Assembly (NCBI RefSeq): GCF_014202335.1
Contig: NZ_JACHGP010000007.1
Coordinates: 310,001-374,000 of the forward strand
DNA from: Mycobacterium sp. AZCC_0083
Lineage (GTDB): Bacteria; Actinomycetota; Actinomycetes; Mycobacteriales; Mycobacteriaceae
Length of the DNA: 64,000 nt
Direction: 5' to 3'
In this document: positions 1-8,918 of the stretch, piece after piece
How the letters are laid out: each line of letters begins with the position of its first letter
Position numbering within the stretch: position 1 is the stretch's first letter
Translations under genes and position numbers: made by a program
Notes under the pieces: model-generated
Seen by the model: only the letters and a program-made list of their open reading frames with translations
Database searches by the model: none
Told to the model about the DNA's origin: nothing

Positions 1-65
1 GCACGGGTGAACGAACCCTCCTCGGCGATGGAGACGAAGTACCGAAGCTGCAGAAGGTTCACCAC
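1..65 (-). CDS. LysR-type regulator, N-terminal fragment (runs off window)
   Basis: Only the first ~20 codons are in the window. Read leftward from a GTG pair at 65/62, they give VNLLQLRYFVSIAEEGSFTR, the typical start of a LysR winged-helix domain (LxxLRYFxxVAExGSFTRAA). It would be a DNA-binding regulator divergent from the SDR gene at 280. LysR proteins usually control the divergently transcribed operon, so this is the natural candidate regulator for the cluster at 280-5847. The gap of about 215 nt would hold both promoters. Which of the two GTG codons is used is not decided, and the rest of the gene lies outside the window. Confidence 0.65.
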   Translation of the reverse strand, partial: MVNLLQLRYFVSIAEEGSFTR

Positions 66-279
66 ATCAACATAACGTTTGGCTATGGAGAATCGGATGT
101 TTTCGTCTTTGCAATATATCGGTGGGGCGGCGAAGGTAGTGGCATGGCTGCGACCCCCTCCCACGGTGTGTGAGTGTCGGAGTGCGAACTGCTCTGCTGG
201 ATCACGTGTTTCACAGCGCATCACCTCTTATCGGCCAGATTCACCTGACGTACTTGATGGCTTCAGTAAGGAGACCTCG

Positions 280-1065
280 ATGGATTTTCACTTGACTGAC
301 CGCGTTGTCGTAATTACCGGGGCGGGGTCGGGGATCGGTTTGGCCACGGCCCAGATATTCCTCGCCGAAGGCGCGACGGTGGTTGCCGTGGACGTCGATC
401 CGTCGGCCGCCGGCGAGCTCTCGGACGACGTGACTGCACTAAGGGTCGATCTCTCCACGCCCGACGGCCCAGATTTCGCGGTTTCCGAGACGATGAGAGC
501 GTTCGGCCGAGTGGACGTGCTGGTGAACAACGTGGGCGCGTTCCCGTTCCGCGAGAGTTTCCTGGCCGTCTCGGACGCGGAATGGAATGAGCTGATGAAT
601 CTCAACTTCTATTCAGCCGTGCGAGCCTGTCGCGCAGCGCTGCCGCACATGGTCGAACAAGGGCGCGGCGCCATAGTGTCCGTGGCCTCAGACGTGGGAC
701 GCGCCCCGGACCGTTTCTTCGTCGACTACAGCGTCTCCAAGGCTGCGATATTGATGATGTCAAAGGCGCTCAGCATCGAATTCGGTCCTGCTGGAGTCCG
801 TTCCAACTGTGTCTCACCGGGCCCGACGCGAACACCCGCGTGGGATCGACCGGGTGGCTTCGCCGACTCGCTGGCCACCGAATACGGCCTCGACAAAGAG
901 GCGGCGATCGATCATTTCGCCAAGGACGTTCGAAAACTGCCACTGCAGACCCTCGGTGACCCCCACGACGTTGCTCGGGTGATCGCCTTCCTCGCCTCGG
1001 ACGTGTCCAAACACGTTACCGGCGCTGACTACACCGTCGACGGTGGCATCGTCGCCGCCGCCTAG
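280..1065 (+). CDS. SDR family NAD(P)-dependent oxidoreductase
   Basis: Classical short-chain dehydrogenase/reductase of 261 aa, the usual family length. The Rossmann glycine motif TGAGSGIG is at residues 13-20, NNVG follows mid-domain, and the catalytic Tyr150-x3-Lys154 (YSVSK) is present. The C-terminus has the usual TGADYTVDGG end. The start at 280 is chosen because TAAGGAG lies 6 nt upstream; a longer in-frame extension to 79 has no SDR character. It is the first gene of a plus-strand cluster of reductases and a hydrolase, and probably oxidises or reduces an alcohol/ketone of that pathway. The substrate is unknown. Confidence 0.88.
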   Translation: MDFHLTDRVVVITGAGSGIGLATAQIFLAEGATVVAVDVDPSAAGELSDDVTALRVDLSTPDGPDFAVSETMRAFGRVDVLVNNVGAFPFRESFLAVSDAEWNELMNLNFYSAVRACRAALPHMVEQGRGAIVSVASDVGRAPDRFFVDYSVSKAAILMMSKALSIEFGPAGVRSNCVSPGPTRTPAWDRPGGFADSLATEYGLDKEAAIDHFAKDVRKLPLQTLGDPHDVARVIAFLASDVSKHVTGADYTVDGGIVAAA

Positions 1066-1113
1066 CGACTGTGGCTTGTGTGACCCAACGACTGACAACT
1101 ATGGAGGTTTGGA

Positions 1114-2184
1114 ATGTCTGATCGACACGCAGTGGTCGTCGGTGGGCTGGGAGTGATCGGGCGCTCGCTGATCGATCACCTGACCAGTGACCCGAGCTGG
1201 GATGTGATCGCGCTGTCGCGACGGGATCCCGATTTCGACACGACGGCCCGTTTCCTGTCGGTCGACTTGCGCGAAGAGAACAGCGCGACTGCTGTGCTGG
1301 CAGAACTCACAGACACGACACACGTCTTCTACGCGGCTTATCAGCCCATGCCCACCCGCACCCTCGAGGTCGATGCGAATCTCACCCTCCTCGTCAACGC
1401 CGTGCAGGCGCTGCGCTCGGCATCCTCGCGCCTGGAACACGTCAACCTGATGGAGGGTGGGAAGTGGTACGGCTGCCACCTCGGGCCGATCCGCACGCCG
1501 GCGCTCGAAGACGACCCGCGGCACATGCCGCCGAACTTCTACTACGACCAACAGGATTGGCTTGAAGAAGCCGCTGTGCGCGGTGACTTCGCGTGGTCAG
1601 CCCTTCGCCCCGAGGCGGTCTGCGGGTTCGCCGTGGGTAACCCGATGAACTTGACCATGGCGATCGCTGTGTACGCGGCGATCTGCGGTGAACTGGGTGT
1701 CCCATTTTCGTTCCCCGGCAAGCCAGGCGCGTGGACGGCTCTCTACGAAGTGACTGACGCGCGCATCCTCGCCCAGGCGGCACAGTGGGCAGCAACCGAG
1801 CCTTCAGCAGCGGGAGAAGCGTTCAACATCACCAACGGCGACTACTTCCGCTGGTGCAACATTTGGCCGAACTTCGCGGCCATGTTCGGTCTCCCCGACG
1901 CGGAACCGCGACACATCTCGCTGACGGAATTCATGGCCGACAAGGGCCCGGTGTGGGATCGCATCGTCGCCAAGCACAACCTGCAGCCATACCCATATTC
2001 CGACATCGTCTCGTGGGGCTTCGCGGACGCCATCTTCGGCTCGGACTGGGACATAGCGCGCTCGACACTGAAGGCACGACGGTACGGCTTCACCCCATTC
2101 ATCGAGACGGACCGCATGTTCGCCGAGCTGTTCGCCGACCTCCAGCGCAACCGCATCATCCCGAGCACTCTCACCGTCCAGTAA
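1114..2184 (+). CDS. PRISE-type SDR reductase (progesterone 5-beta-reductase/iridoid synthase-like)
   Basis: Atypical short-chain reductase of 356 aa. The NAD(P) motif GGLGVIG is at residues 10-16. Instead of YxxxK it shows the two PRISE hallmarks: Lys117 in EGGKWYG and the tyrosine pair of NFYYDQQDWL (Tyr143/144). Family members reduce the C=C bond of enones, such as progesterone 5-beta-reductase and plant iridoid synthase; bacterial homologues accept small enones. A strong Shine-Dalgarno GGAGGT lies 5 nt before the ATG. Co-directional with the preceding SDR (48-nt gap). The enone-reductase activity is inferred from the family and the substrate is unknown. Confidence 0.8.
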   Translation: MSDRHAVVVGGLGVIGRSLIDHLTSDPSWDVIALSRRDPDFDTTARFLSVDLREENSATAVLAELTDTTHVFYAAYQPMPTRTLEVDANLTLLVNAVQALRSASSRLEHVNLMEGGKWYGCHLGPIRTPALEDDPRHMPPNFYYDQQDWLEEAAVRGDFAWSALRPEAVCGFAVGNPMNLTMAIAVYAAICGELGVPFSFPGKPGAWTALYEVTDARILAQAAQWAATEPSAAGEAFNITNGDYFRWCNIWPNFAAMFGLPDAEPRHISLTEFMADKGPVWDRIVAKHNLQPYPYSDIVSWGFADAIFGSDWDIARSTLKARRYGFTPFIETDRMFAELFADLQRNRIIPSTLTVQ

Positions 2185-2243
2185 GACATGTCGACTCCAC
2201 CGCCAGCGCACCGGTTCAACGATGAAAGTCAGGAAGACCGATC

Positions 2244-3170
2244 ATGACCAACCCGAATGACAACACTCCGCTAACCCGCACGACCGTGCGCATCCCGACG
2301 CCCTCCGGCGAGGAGCTGGAGGCGTGGTTCTACGAGCCCGCGGGGCAAGGCCCCCACCCAGCGGTCGTCATGGGACACGGCCTGGGTGCAGTGAAGGCCG
2401 GCGGATTGTCGCCGTTCGCGGAACGGTTTTGCCGTGAAGGCTTCGCCGTGATGGCGATCGACTATCGGCAATGGGGCGGCTCAAGCGGGCAGCCGCGTGA
2501 TGAACTCAACGTCCCGCGCCAGCGCCAAGACTACAGCGACGCAATCGGTTGGGCAGCAGCGCATCCCACGATCGACGCGCAACGGATCTTCGCGTGGGGC
2601 ACGTCGTTCGCCGGCATGCACGTCACCGCGCTCGCCGCGTCGGACTCGCGACTCGCGGGCGCCGTCGCCCAGTGCCCACTCGTCGACGGTCTCGCGGGGG
2701 CCACGCTGGTTCGGCCCAGTCGATCGATTCGCCTCATGGCGGTCGCGGTGGCGGATCGGATCGGTTCGCTGTTCGGGCGAGCCCCGATCTACCTGCCCGT
2801 CAGCGTGGCACCAGGACAGTGGGGCGTCGCCGACACCCCGGATGCCCTGTTCGGCGAAAAGATGGTAACGCCACGGGAATCGGTGGACTGGAACAACCGC
2901 CTGGCCGCGCGTTCACTGCTGAGCATCCCGATGCACCGGCCCGTTCGCCGCGCCGCGTCCATTCGCATACCGATTCTGCTCATCGTCGCCGAAACCGACA
3001 CGCAAGCTCCGGTGGCACCGGCTCTGCGCGTGGCCCAGCGGGCTGCGCACGCCGAACTGCACCGCAGCAAGGGCGGCCACTACGACGTGTACGAAGGCGG
3101 TGTGGCCTTTGATGAAGTGCTTCGTCTGGAGGTTGAATTCCTCTGCAGGCACGCCGGACTCGCAACATGA
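2244..3170 (+). CDS. alpha/beta hydrolase (dienelactone hydrolase/S15-like)
   Basis: Alpha/beta hydrolase of 308 aa. The oxyanion-side motif GHGLG is at residues 45-49, and the nucleophile elbow GTSFAG (119-124) supplies Ser121. The C-terminal GGHYDVY supplies the likely catalytic His, and DTQAP lies in the acid-residue region. There is no signal peptide, so it is cytoplasmic. AGGAAG precedes the ATG. The stop overlaps the next SDR start by 4 nt (ATGA), indicating translational coupling. It would hydrolyse an ester, lactone or C-C bond in the cluster's pathway; the exact reaction cannot be read. Confidence 0.82.
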   Translation: MTNPNDNTPLTRTTVRIPTPSGEELEAWFYEPAGQGPHPAVVMGHGLGAVKAGGLSPFAERFCREGFAVMAIDYRQWGGSSGQPRDELNVPRQRQDYSDAIGWAAAHPTIDAQRIFAWGTSFAGMHVTALAASDSRLAGAVAQCPLVDGLAGATLVRPSRSIRLMAVAVADRIGSLFGRAPIYLPVSVAPGQWGVADTPDALFGEKMVTPRESVDWNNRLAARSLLSIPMHRPVRRAASIRIPILLIVAETDTQAPVAPALRVAQRAAHAELHRSKGGHYDVYEGGVAFDEVLRLEVEFLCRHAGLAT

Positions 3171-4057
3171 GCGCGCGCACCACGAACCTAGACCTGTACG
3201 GGAAAGTCGTCGCGATCACCGGAGGCGTCCGCGGGATCGGGTTGGCCACGGCCCAGGCATTCGCACGACGAGGTGCCGTGGTGGCGATCGGCGACCTCGA
3301 TACAGGAGTTAATCGTGTCGCCGCAGCGCGGATCGGCAAGGAAGCGATCGGCCTTGCGCTCGACGTCACCGATCGGGCCAGCTTCGACTCGTTTCTCAAC
3401 GAGGTAGAGCACCGACTGGGTCCGCTGGACGTCATGGTGAACAACGCTGGCATTCAGCATGTGGGACTGTTCGCCGATGAGAGCGACGCCTCCACCGACA
3501 TCCAGGTCGCCGTCAACCTGGGCGGCGTGCTGACTGGCTCCAAGCTCGCCCTCGCCCGGATGCGTCCCAGTGGCCGCGGCCACATCGTCAACGTGGCCTC
3601 GGTGGCCGGCAAGATGGCCGCGCCGGGCGGTGCAACATACTCCGCCACCAAACATGCCGTCGTCGGGCTGAGCGAATCGCTACGCGGCGAGCTTCGTGGC
3701 AGCGACATCGCCGTCTCCGTCGTCATACCGGCAATCATCGCCACCGAGATGGCCGACGGGCTCGGCTCGGCGCGCGGCGTGCGCCCCGTCGACCCGACCG
3801 TCGTGGGCGAAGCCATCGTTCGTGCGGTGCTGCGCGGGCGGGGCGCAGATGTGTACGTGCCTGGATATGCCGGCGCCATCAATAACGCAATGTCAGTGCT
3901 GCCGCGCAGCTGGCGAGATGCAGTAGCGCATCTCCTGCGAGCTGACAGCGTGTTGACCGATGTCGATCAACCGGCGCGCACCGCATACAACACGCGGCTA
4001 GCAGCCCAGGACACACCGCGTGGAGGCAGACCCGATTCAGCGGTGCACCAGCCTTGA
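3167..4057 (+). CDS. SDR family oxidoreductase
   Basis: Second classical SDR of the left cluster, 296 aa with a C-terminal extension of about 40 residues beyond the usual 250. TGGVRGIG is at residues 18-25, NNAG follows, and the catalytic Tyr158-x3-Lys162 (YSATK) is present. The end lacks the common VDGG motif; the GSDIAVSVVIPAIIATEM region resembles SDRs acting on lipids or retinol-like substrates. Its ATG overlaps the stop of the hydrolase (ATGA), so the two are cotranslated. NAD(P)-dependent alcohol/ketone redox chemistry is established for the family; the substrate is not known. Confidence 0.85.
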   Translation: MSARTTNLDLYGKVVAITGGVRGIGLATAQAFARRGAVVAIGDLDTGVNRVAAARIGKEAIGLALDVTDRASFDSFLNEVEHRLGPLDVMVNNAGIQHVGLFADESDASTDIQVAVNLGGVLTGSKLALARMRPSGRGHIVNVASVAGKMAAPGGATYSATKHAVVGLSESLRGELRGSDIAVSVVIPAIIATEMADGLGSARGVRPVDPTVVGEAIVRAVLRGRGADVYVPGYAGAINNAMSVLPRSWRDAVAHLLRADSVLTDVDQPARTAYNTRLAAQDTPRGGRPDSAVHQP

Positions 4058-4197
4058 ACACTCGCTCCCGCCCTCCCCGAGGATCCTGACCATCTGACTT
4101 CGTTGCGTGCACACGGACTCACGACGCAGACCGATCCCATGGCTCCACCAACCACGCTCGTCCAACATCACCCCGGAATACACGCGGAAGGAACGAC

Positions 4198-4662
4198 ATG
4201 CCCCCTACTTCTAACGACGAGAAACTCACAGATCAGCCGCTGGCCGGAACACTGATCGGCGAAAACTTCCGCACCTGGGATGACGAAGTTCGCCAAGACT
4301 TCCTGGACAACGCGTTCAACGGAGAAGTGGGAAGTCGGCTACTGAGCGAATCCGACCGGGTCCGCGTCTGGGAGATACGTCTGCAACCAGGAGAGCGCGT
4401 GGCCGCCCACCGGCACGTCTTGGACTACTTCTGGACCGCGATCAATCCCGGATCAAGCAGACAACACACAGCCGACGGAACCACACGCGAAGTCACCTAC
4501 GTAGCCGGCGAAACACGCCACTTTCATTTCGCCGAAGGCGAATACCTCCTTCACGACCTCGAAAACGTTGGCGACACCGAACTGGTGTTCTCGACGGTCG
4601 AATTCCTCGACAGCGCGAATCCCCCACTGCCCCTGCTCTTTGACGACTGCTCCAGCACCTAG
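4198..4662 (+). CDS. cupin-like protein
   Basis: Small protein of 154 aa with the single-cupin signature. Histidines 71 and 73 (HRHVLDYF) start a metal-binding strand, and His108/His110 (RHFHF) and His119 fall where the second cupin motif is expected. Such proteins are beta-barrels that often bind a metal and act as dioxygenases, isomerases or binding proteins. AAGGA lies 7 nt before the ATG. It sits 140 nt after the SDR and before a flavin-type monooxygenase, so an accessory or catalytic role in the same pathway is likely. Function not established. Confidence 0.65.
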   Translation: MPPTSNDEKLTDQPLAGTLIGENFRTWDDEVRQDFLDNAFNGEVGSRLLSESDRVRVWEIRLQPGERVAAHRHVLDYFWTAINPGSSRQHTADGTTREVTYVAGETRHFHFAEGEYLLHDLENVGDTELVFSTVEFLDSANPPLPLLFDDCSST

Positions 4663-4741
4663 GAGCGTAAAAGGCTCGCGCGGAGTGGCGGCCGTTGACT
4701 TCACAAACCAGAACAACACCATTCGACGAGAAGAGATCCCA

Positions 4742-4831
4742 ATGACGACTGTTTCCTCGACCGCGGCGGCCCACGACGCGGGTATCACCCCAAATACTCC
4801 CCCACAACTCGGCGAAGGCGGCATGCGATGA
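4742..4831 (+). CDS. possible 29-aa ORF coupled to the monooxygenase gene
   Basis: A short ORF begins at ATG 4742, 8 nt after AGAAGAG, and encodes 29 residues starting MTTVSSTAAAHDAG. Its TGA overlaps the ATG of the next gene (ATGATC at 4828). The spacing and overlap suggest a translated leader that couples ribosome entry to the monooxygenase gene. No domain is recognisable and the product may have no function of its own. It may instead be the remnant of a shortened gene. Confidence 0.35.
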   Translation: MTTVSSTAAAHDAGITPNTPPQLGEGGMR

Positions 4832-5847
4832 TCAAACTCGGCTACGGACTGATCACCTGCCAGACCCACCCCGATGACCCGCGGGACTGGCAGACTTTGT
4901 ACACCGAAGCCCTTGAACTGGCGAAGATCGCAGAATCCTCTGGTGCGGAATCGATCTGGGTGTCTGAGCACCACTTCACCGATGACGGATACCTGCCAGC
5001 GTTGCTGCCCTTGATGTCGGCGCTTGCTGCCGTGACCACCACCGCATCGATCGGCAGCGCCATGGTGCTGGCCCCGCTCTACGATCCGGTGAGACTCGCC
5101 GAAGATGCGGCAGTGACAGATTTGATCTCCCGCGGAAGGGTCATCCTCGGACTCGGACTGGGCTGGCGCGAAGAGGAATTCGCCGCATTGGACCGGTCGA
5201 CGAAGACGCGGGCGCGAGCCCTCGAGAACGCCATCAATGTGTGCCGCGCCGGGTGGCAGGGTCAACCCGCGAAGACATCAGCTGACGGAAGCCGCTACGG
5301 ATACATCGTTCCCCAACCCGCGAATGGCCGGATACCGATCTGGATCGGTGCGGGAGCCGACGTCGGACTTCGCCGGGCGGGGCGGCTCGCCGACGGTTAC
5401 ATGGCAACGAACTGCACCCCCGACGAGCTCGCCACCTCGGTCCGCACCGTCCGCGAGGAAGCAGAACGACACGGACGCAACCCAGACGACATCGAGATCG
5501 CCGTCCACCTCCAAACTTTCGTCACCGACGATGCCGACCCTTGGGCCGCGGCCAGTGATCACATCCTTTATCAGACATGGAAGTACACGGAGTTCGGGCT
5601 GAAGTTCGGCTTCAACGGCGTTCTGCAACGCCGCCCAAAACTGGACTCACACTTTGAATCCTGGGCGCGCGACATCAGCGTTGTCGGCAGTGCCGAGCGA
5701 GTGGCCGAACGCATCCACGAGTACTCCGATAGAGTTGGAGGAAATCTCCACTTCATCGCCCGGTCATATTTTCCCGGCCTGGGCGCACAACGCCAACGCG
5801 ACGGCGCGATGGCCTTAGCCGACGTGCGCCGGTCACTACAGCCCTGA
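4828..5847 (+). CDS. luciferase-like (LLM class) flavin-dependent oxidoreductase
   Basis: Protein of 339 aa with the bacterial-luciferase TIM-barrel pattern: ESIWVSEHHFTDD near residue 42, ALAAVTTTASIGSAMVLAPL (beta-strand 3/4), GRVILGLGLGWREEEF and the IPIWIGAG strand. Enzymes of this class use reduced FMN or F420; mycobacteria have many F420-linked members, and the sequence does not decide between them. It is the last gene of the plus-strand cluster and may catalyse an oxygenation or hydride transfer there. Its start overlaps the stop of a 29-codon ORF. Confidence 0.85.
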   Translation: MIKLGYGLITCQTHPDDPRDWQTLYTEALELAKIAESSGAESIWVSEHHFTDDGYLPALLPLMSALAAVTTTASIGSAMVLAPLYDPVRLAEDAAVTDLISRGRVILGLGLGWREEEFAALDRSTKTRARALENAINVCRAGWQGQPAKTSADGSRYGYIVPQPANGRIPIWIGAGADVGLRRAGRLADGYMATNCTPDELATSVRTVREEAERHGRNPDDIEIAVHLQTFVTDDADPWAAASDHILYQTWKYTEFGLKFGFNGVLQRRPKLDSHFESWARDISVVGSAERVAERIHEYSDRVGGNLHFIARSYFPGLGAQRQRDGAMALADVRRSLQP

Positions 5848-6208
5848 TACGAGCCAACCAGCAGCAAGGCCCCGGCGGGCCGTCGCAACCTCGCCCCAAG
5901 GGCTCCACTCCGGTCGGCGATGGGAAATCGAAACGGGGTGAACTGCGATACGACGGTGTACGCGCCCGCACTGAGTGAGCAGCGCCTAACGCACGAAGCT
6001 GCAGTAATCCATACGCCAAGGTCAGTTCCGTGGGTCCGGCTCCTACGAGCAACACCAATCGCCCAACCTCCTTCCCCAACGGCACGACCGAACGGACGCG
6101 AGTCATCTCTCAGCCACTTACAGTGCCCCGCTCCGATGTGACACTTCGGGCCTTAGCGCGGCATCCATATTAGGCCACCTAACTATGCAGTGACCGGCCC
6201 CAGCATCG
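5848..6208. other. intergenic region between convergent genes, no gene seen
   Basis: About 360 nt between the end of the monooxygenase gene (+) and the end of the sigma-factor gene (-). Open frames here lack Shine-Dalgarno sites and family resemblance. One short GC hairpin (GGCCC, 4-nt loop, GGGCC) lies at 5868-5881 just after the monooxygenase stop. It has no T-tract and could be a weak terminator. An RshA-like anti-sigma gene, expected downstream of sigH, is not present. Confidence 0.6.
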
Positions 6209-6871
6209 CTATCGGAGCGCCTTGGTAGTCGAGCGAGCGTAACCGCGTTCGTTGGCAACATCGGACAAGAGGGCGCGCAGCTGCCGCCGTCCCCGGTGCA
6301 TCCGCGACGCCACCGTGCCGATGGGCGAGTCCATGATCTCGGCGATCTCCTCGTACGCGAATCCTTCGACGTCGGCGTAGTACACCACCATCCGGAATTC
6401 CTCCGGAAGCGCCTGCAGCGCCGCTTTGATCTCGGTGTCCGGCAGGGACTCGAGCGCCTCGATCTCTGCCGACCGCAGTCCGGTCGACGAATGCTGGGCG
6501 TTCGCCGCGAGCTGCCAGTCGGTGATCTCCTCGGTCGGATACTCTGCCGGTCGCCGGTGCTTCTTCTTGTAGACGTCGACGTAGCTGTTGGTCAGGATTC
6601 GGTAGAGCCAGGCCTTCAAATTCGTCCCATCTCGGAATGTCCGAAATCCCATGTACGCCTTGATCATCGTTTCTTGCAGTAGGTCCTCGGCATCGGCAGG
6701 GTTCCGCGTCATCCGCAAGGCGCCGCCGTACAACTGGTCTAGCAGCGGGATCGCGTCGCGCTGGAAGCGTGCCGTCAGCTCGGCGTCCGTCTCGACCACC
6801 GGGACGCCGTCCGAGTCGGTGCGGACGGCCTCACCCACCGCTCCGACCGCGTCACGATCGAGCGTGGTCAT
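6209..6871 (-). CDS. SigH-like ECF RNA polymerase sigma factor
   Basis: ECF sigma factor of 220 aa from the chosen start. Region 2 (about residues 35-105) contains the RNAP/-10 motif ALRMTRNPADAEDLLQETM and the stretch LKAWLYRILTNSYVDVYKKK. Region 4 contains LQALPEEFRMVVYYADVEGF followed by the HTH EEIAEIMDSPIGTVASRMHR. From memory these match mycobacterial SigH, the oxidative/heat-stress sigma factor, almost motif for motif. ATG 6871 is preferred because AAGGAAC precedes it; an ATG at 6955 would add 28 unrelated residues. The usual downstream partner RshA (zinc anti-sigma) is missing, so this looks like a SigH paralogue. It follows an Old Yellow Enzyme gene, a typical SigH-type redox target. 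Confidence 0.85.
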   Translation of the reverse strand: MTTLDRDAVGAVGEAVRTDSDGVPVVETDAELTARFQRDAIPLLDQLYGGALRMTRNPADAEDLLQETMIKAYMGFRTFRDGTNLKAWLYRILTNSYVDVYKKKHRRPAEYPTEEITDWQLAANAQHSSTGLRSAEIEALESLPDTEIKAALQALPEEFRMVVYYADVEGFAYEEIAEIMDSPIGTVASRMHRGRRQLRALLSDVANERGYARSTTKALR

Positions 6872-7073
6872 CACGGCCCGTTCCTTGCACGTTGCGAATG
6901 AAGCCGGACCCGCGATCGACGAATTGCGTTGGCTTTCCACATATCCCGATGTCAATCAGCTCGCGATGAATTGTGTTGAACGGTGATCTTGTGTTGGACG
7001 GTAGCCAACGCCGCGTCGCGAGTCTCGGCGGCGGGTGCGAGCAGCTTCTAAGCATCCCTGTGGCCTTTTTTGA

Positions 7074-8162
7074 TCAGAGTGCGTAGTCGTACTGTTCGAT
7101 GAAGCGCGGTGGGGCGCCGAGCAACGCTGCCGCGTTGTTTGGCCAAGAGGCATCGCGCAATAGCGCGCGGCCGAGAAATACCGCGTCGGTCTGTCCGGTC
7201 GCGACAAGTTCTTCGGCCCACCGAGCATCCGTAATGCGGCCGACCGCACCCACGGTGACCTGCGCCTCGCTTCGGACACGCGCGGTGAGGGCGGTCTGAT
7301 AGTCACGGGTATGCGGGATTGCTGCTGGTTCGATGCCCGCCGAGGATCCGTCGATGAGGTCGACGCCGCGCCCAGACGCCCAGCGGGCCAGCTGAATCGA
7401 GTCCTCGACGGTCCACCCGCGGCGTCCATCCGAGGGATCCTCGGTGATCCAGTCAGTCGTGGAGATGCGCAGGAAAACCGGCAGGTTCGCCGGCCAGATC
7501 GCACGAACGGTGTCGACCACGTCGAGGACGAGGCGCGCACGATTCTCCAGAGTGCCCCCGTACTCGTCACCTCTCTGGTTCGACAGTGGGGACAGGAAAG
7601 AATGCAGCAAGTAGCCGTGTGCCGCGTGTATCTCCACGACCTCGAAACCGGCTTCGAGAGCTCGGTGCGTCGCGGCGGCGAACGACTCGACCAGGTCGGC
7701 GATTCCTTCGCGATCGAGAGCCGTCGGCGTGGGGTAACCGGGGAACGCGATGGCACTTGGCCCCACCGTCGGCCAACCGTCGGCGCCTTCGGTGAGGGGC
7801 GCACCGCCGCGCCACGGCCGATCCACCGACGCCTTCCGGCCGGCATGAGCAAGCTGGATGGCGGGCACGGCACCCGCTGATGTGATTGCCTGTGCCAAAC
7901 GTCGGAACTCGGGTGTCTGCTCGTCAGACCACAAGCCCAAGTCCCACGGCGTAATTCGACCATCAGATCGAATACCGGTCGCTTCGATCATCACCAACCC
8001 GGTGCCACCGGCAGCGCGCGACCCGTAGTGCGCGAGGTGAAAGTCCGTCGGCATGCCAGCGCGCCCTCCAGACTCTGCCGAGTACGTGCACATCGGCGAC
8101 ATCCATACCCGGTTCGGGATGGTCAGCCCCCTGAGCTGGATCGGCTCGAACAACGTGGCCAT
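7074..8162 (-). CDS. Old Yellow Enzyme family NADH:flavin oxidoreductase (YqjM type)
   Basis: FMN-dependent ene-reductase of 362 aa. N-terminal PNRVWMSPMCTYSAE carries the thermophilic-type/YqjM cysteine (Cys25). HAGRKAS is near residue 106. The substrate-binding pair is His179/His182 in EIHAAHGYLLHSFLSP, followed by the family hallmark SNQRGDEYGG. These enzymes reduce activated C=C bonds of enones, nitroesters and other electrophiles with NAD(P)H, and are commonly induced by oxidative or electrophile stress. It lies upstream of, and co-directional with, the SigH-like gene (gap about 200 nt). The pairing suggests stress-responsive expression, which is an inference. Confidence 0.88.
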   Translation of the reverse strand: MATLFEPIQLRGLTIPNRVWMSPMCTYSAESGGRAGMPTDFHLAHYGSRAAGGTGLVMIEATGIRSDGRITPWDLGLWSDEQTPEFRRLAQAITSAGAVPAIQLAHAGRKASVDRPWRGGAPLTEGADGWPTVGPSAIAFPGYPTPTALDREGIADLVESFAAATHRALEAGFEVVEIHAAHGYLLHSFLSPLSNQRGDEYGGTLENRARLVLDVVDTVRAIWPANLPVFLRISTTDWITEDPSDGRRGWTVEDSIQLARWASGRGVDLIDGSSAGIEPAAIPHTRDYQTALTARVRSEAQVTVGAVGRITDARWAEELVATGQTDAVFLGRALLRDASWPNNAAALLGAPPRFIEQYDYAL

Positions 8163-8391
8163 GAAATCTCCTCTATTTCGAAATCAGCCGTGTTACCGGC
8201 CGCTGGTCGCCAGCCTCTTCGCCGAGCGATGTAACTGTGCGATGACAACTCCTGCCGAGCATTAGCCGAACGAGTGAGGCGTCGATGCGTGCCCCACGCG
8301 TGGCCCTTTGCGATTAGGCCAATGCGTTCATCACCTTCTGTTGGGGCCGGGCGGATGAATGCCTCAGCCGACCAACGGAGTCAGCGACACG

Positions 8392-8913
8392 TCACGGGCC
8401 CGTCAACGAATGTGAGTCCCCGAACACTTGCGCCCGGTTGGGTCGGAGCCGATACAGAGAGCGGACTTCGCCGCCGGCGGGGTCGCGCAGGGGGTAGATG
8501 GCTTCACCGAGGTATGCCTGGCTCATGTCGTTCAATGACGCGGTGACGGTGGCGCCGCGCTCGGGGTCGTCCTCGTCGATGGTCTCGATGACCTCGCCCT
8601 GGACGGACATCCAATGGTAGGGGTCGGAGGGGTTGATGAAAAGCAACGATGCCTGGCGCCGCAGGCGCAGGTTGCGGTCTTTCTGTCGGTCGCGGACCGA
8701 GTTGAGCAGGATCGTAGTTTCGTCGCGGCTGACCCAGACGGGGCTGATGTGGATGGTGCCGTTGCCGTTGAGGCAGGCCATGGCGGCGGTGACGGGTTCG
8801 TCGAGTAAAGCGCGGTGGCTAGCGGGCAGGTCTTCGAGCGTGCGTCCGGTCTCCCGGTTGCCGACGGCGAAGGATCCGGTCTTGCCGGGTGGTGTGATGG
8901 TGCTGATTTCCAT
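8392..8913 (-). CDS. pyridoxamine 5'-phosphate oxidase-like (PPOX) flavin/F420 protein
   Basis: Split-barrel protein of 173 aa. Recognisable stretches are MACLNGNGTIHISPVWVSRD (strand pair contacting the cofactor), DRQKDRNLRLRRQASLLFIN and WMSVQGEVIE. PPOX-class mycobacterial proteins bind FMN or F420 and many are F420H2-dependent reductases. The start at 8913 lies 5 nt downstream of the hydrolase stop, so the two form one transcript. Longer readings to 9273 only run through the hydrolase gene in another frame. Probable redox partner enzyme of the hydrolase; substrate unknown. Confidence 0.78.
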   Translation of the reverse strand: MEISTITPPGKTGSFAVGNRETGRTLEDLPASHRALLDEPVTAAMACLNGNGTIHISPVWVSRDETTILLNSVRDRQKDRNLRLRRQASLLFINPSDPYHWMSVQGEVIETIDEDDPERGATVTASLNDMSQAYLGEAIYPLRDPAGGEVRSLYRLRPNRAQVFGDSHSLTGP

Positions 8914-8918
8914 GTTGG

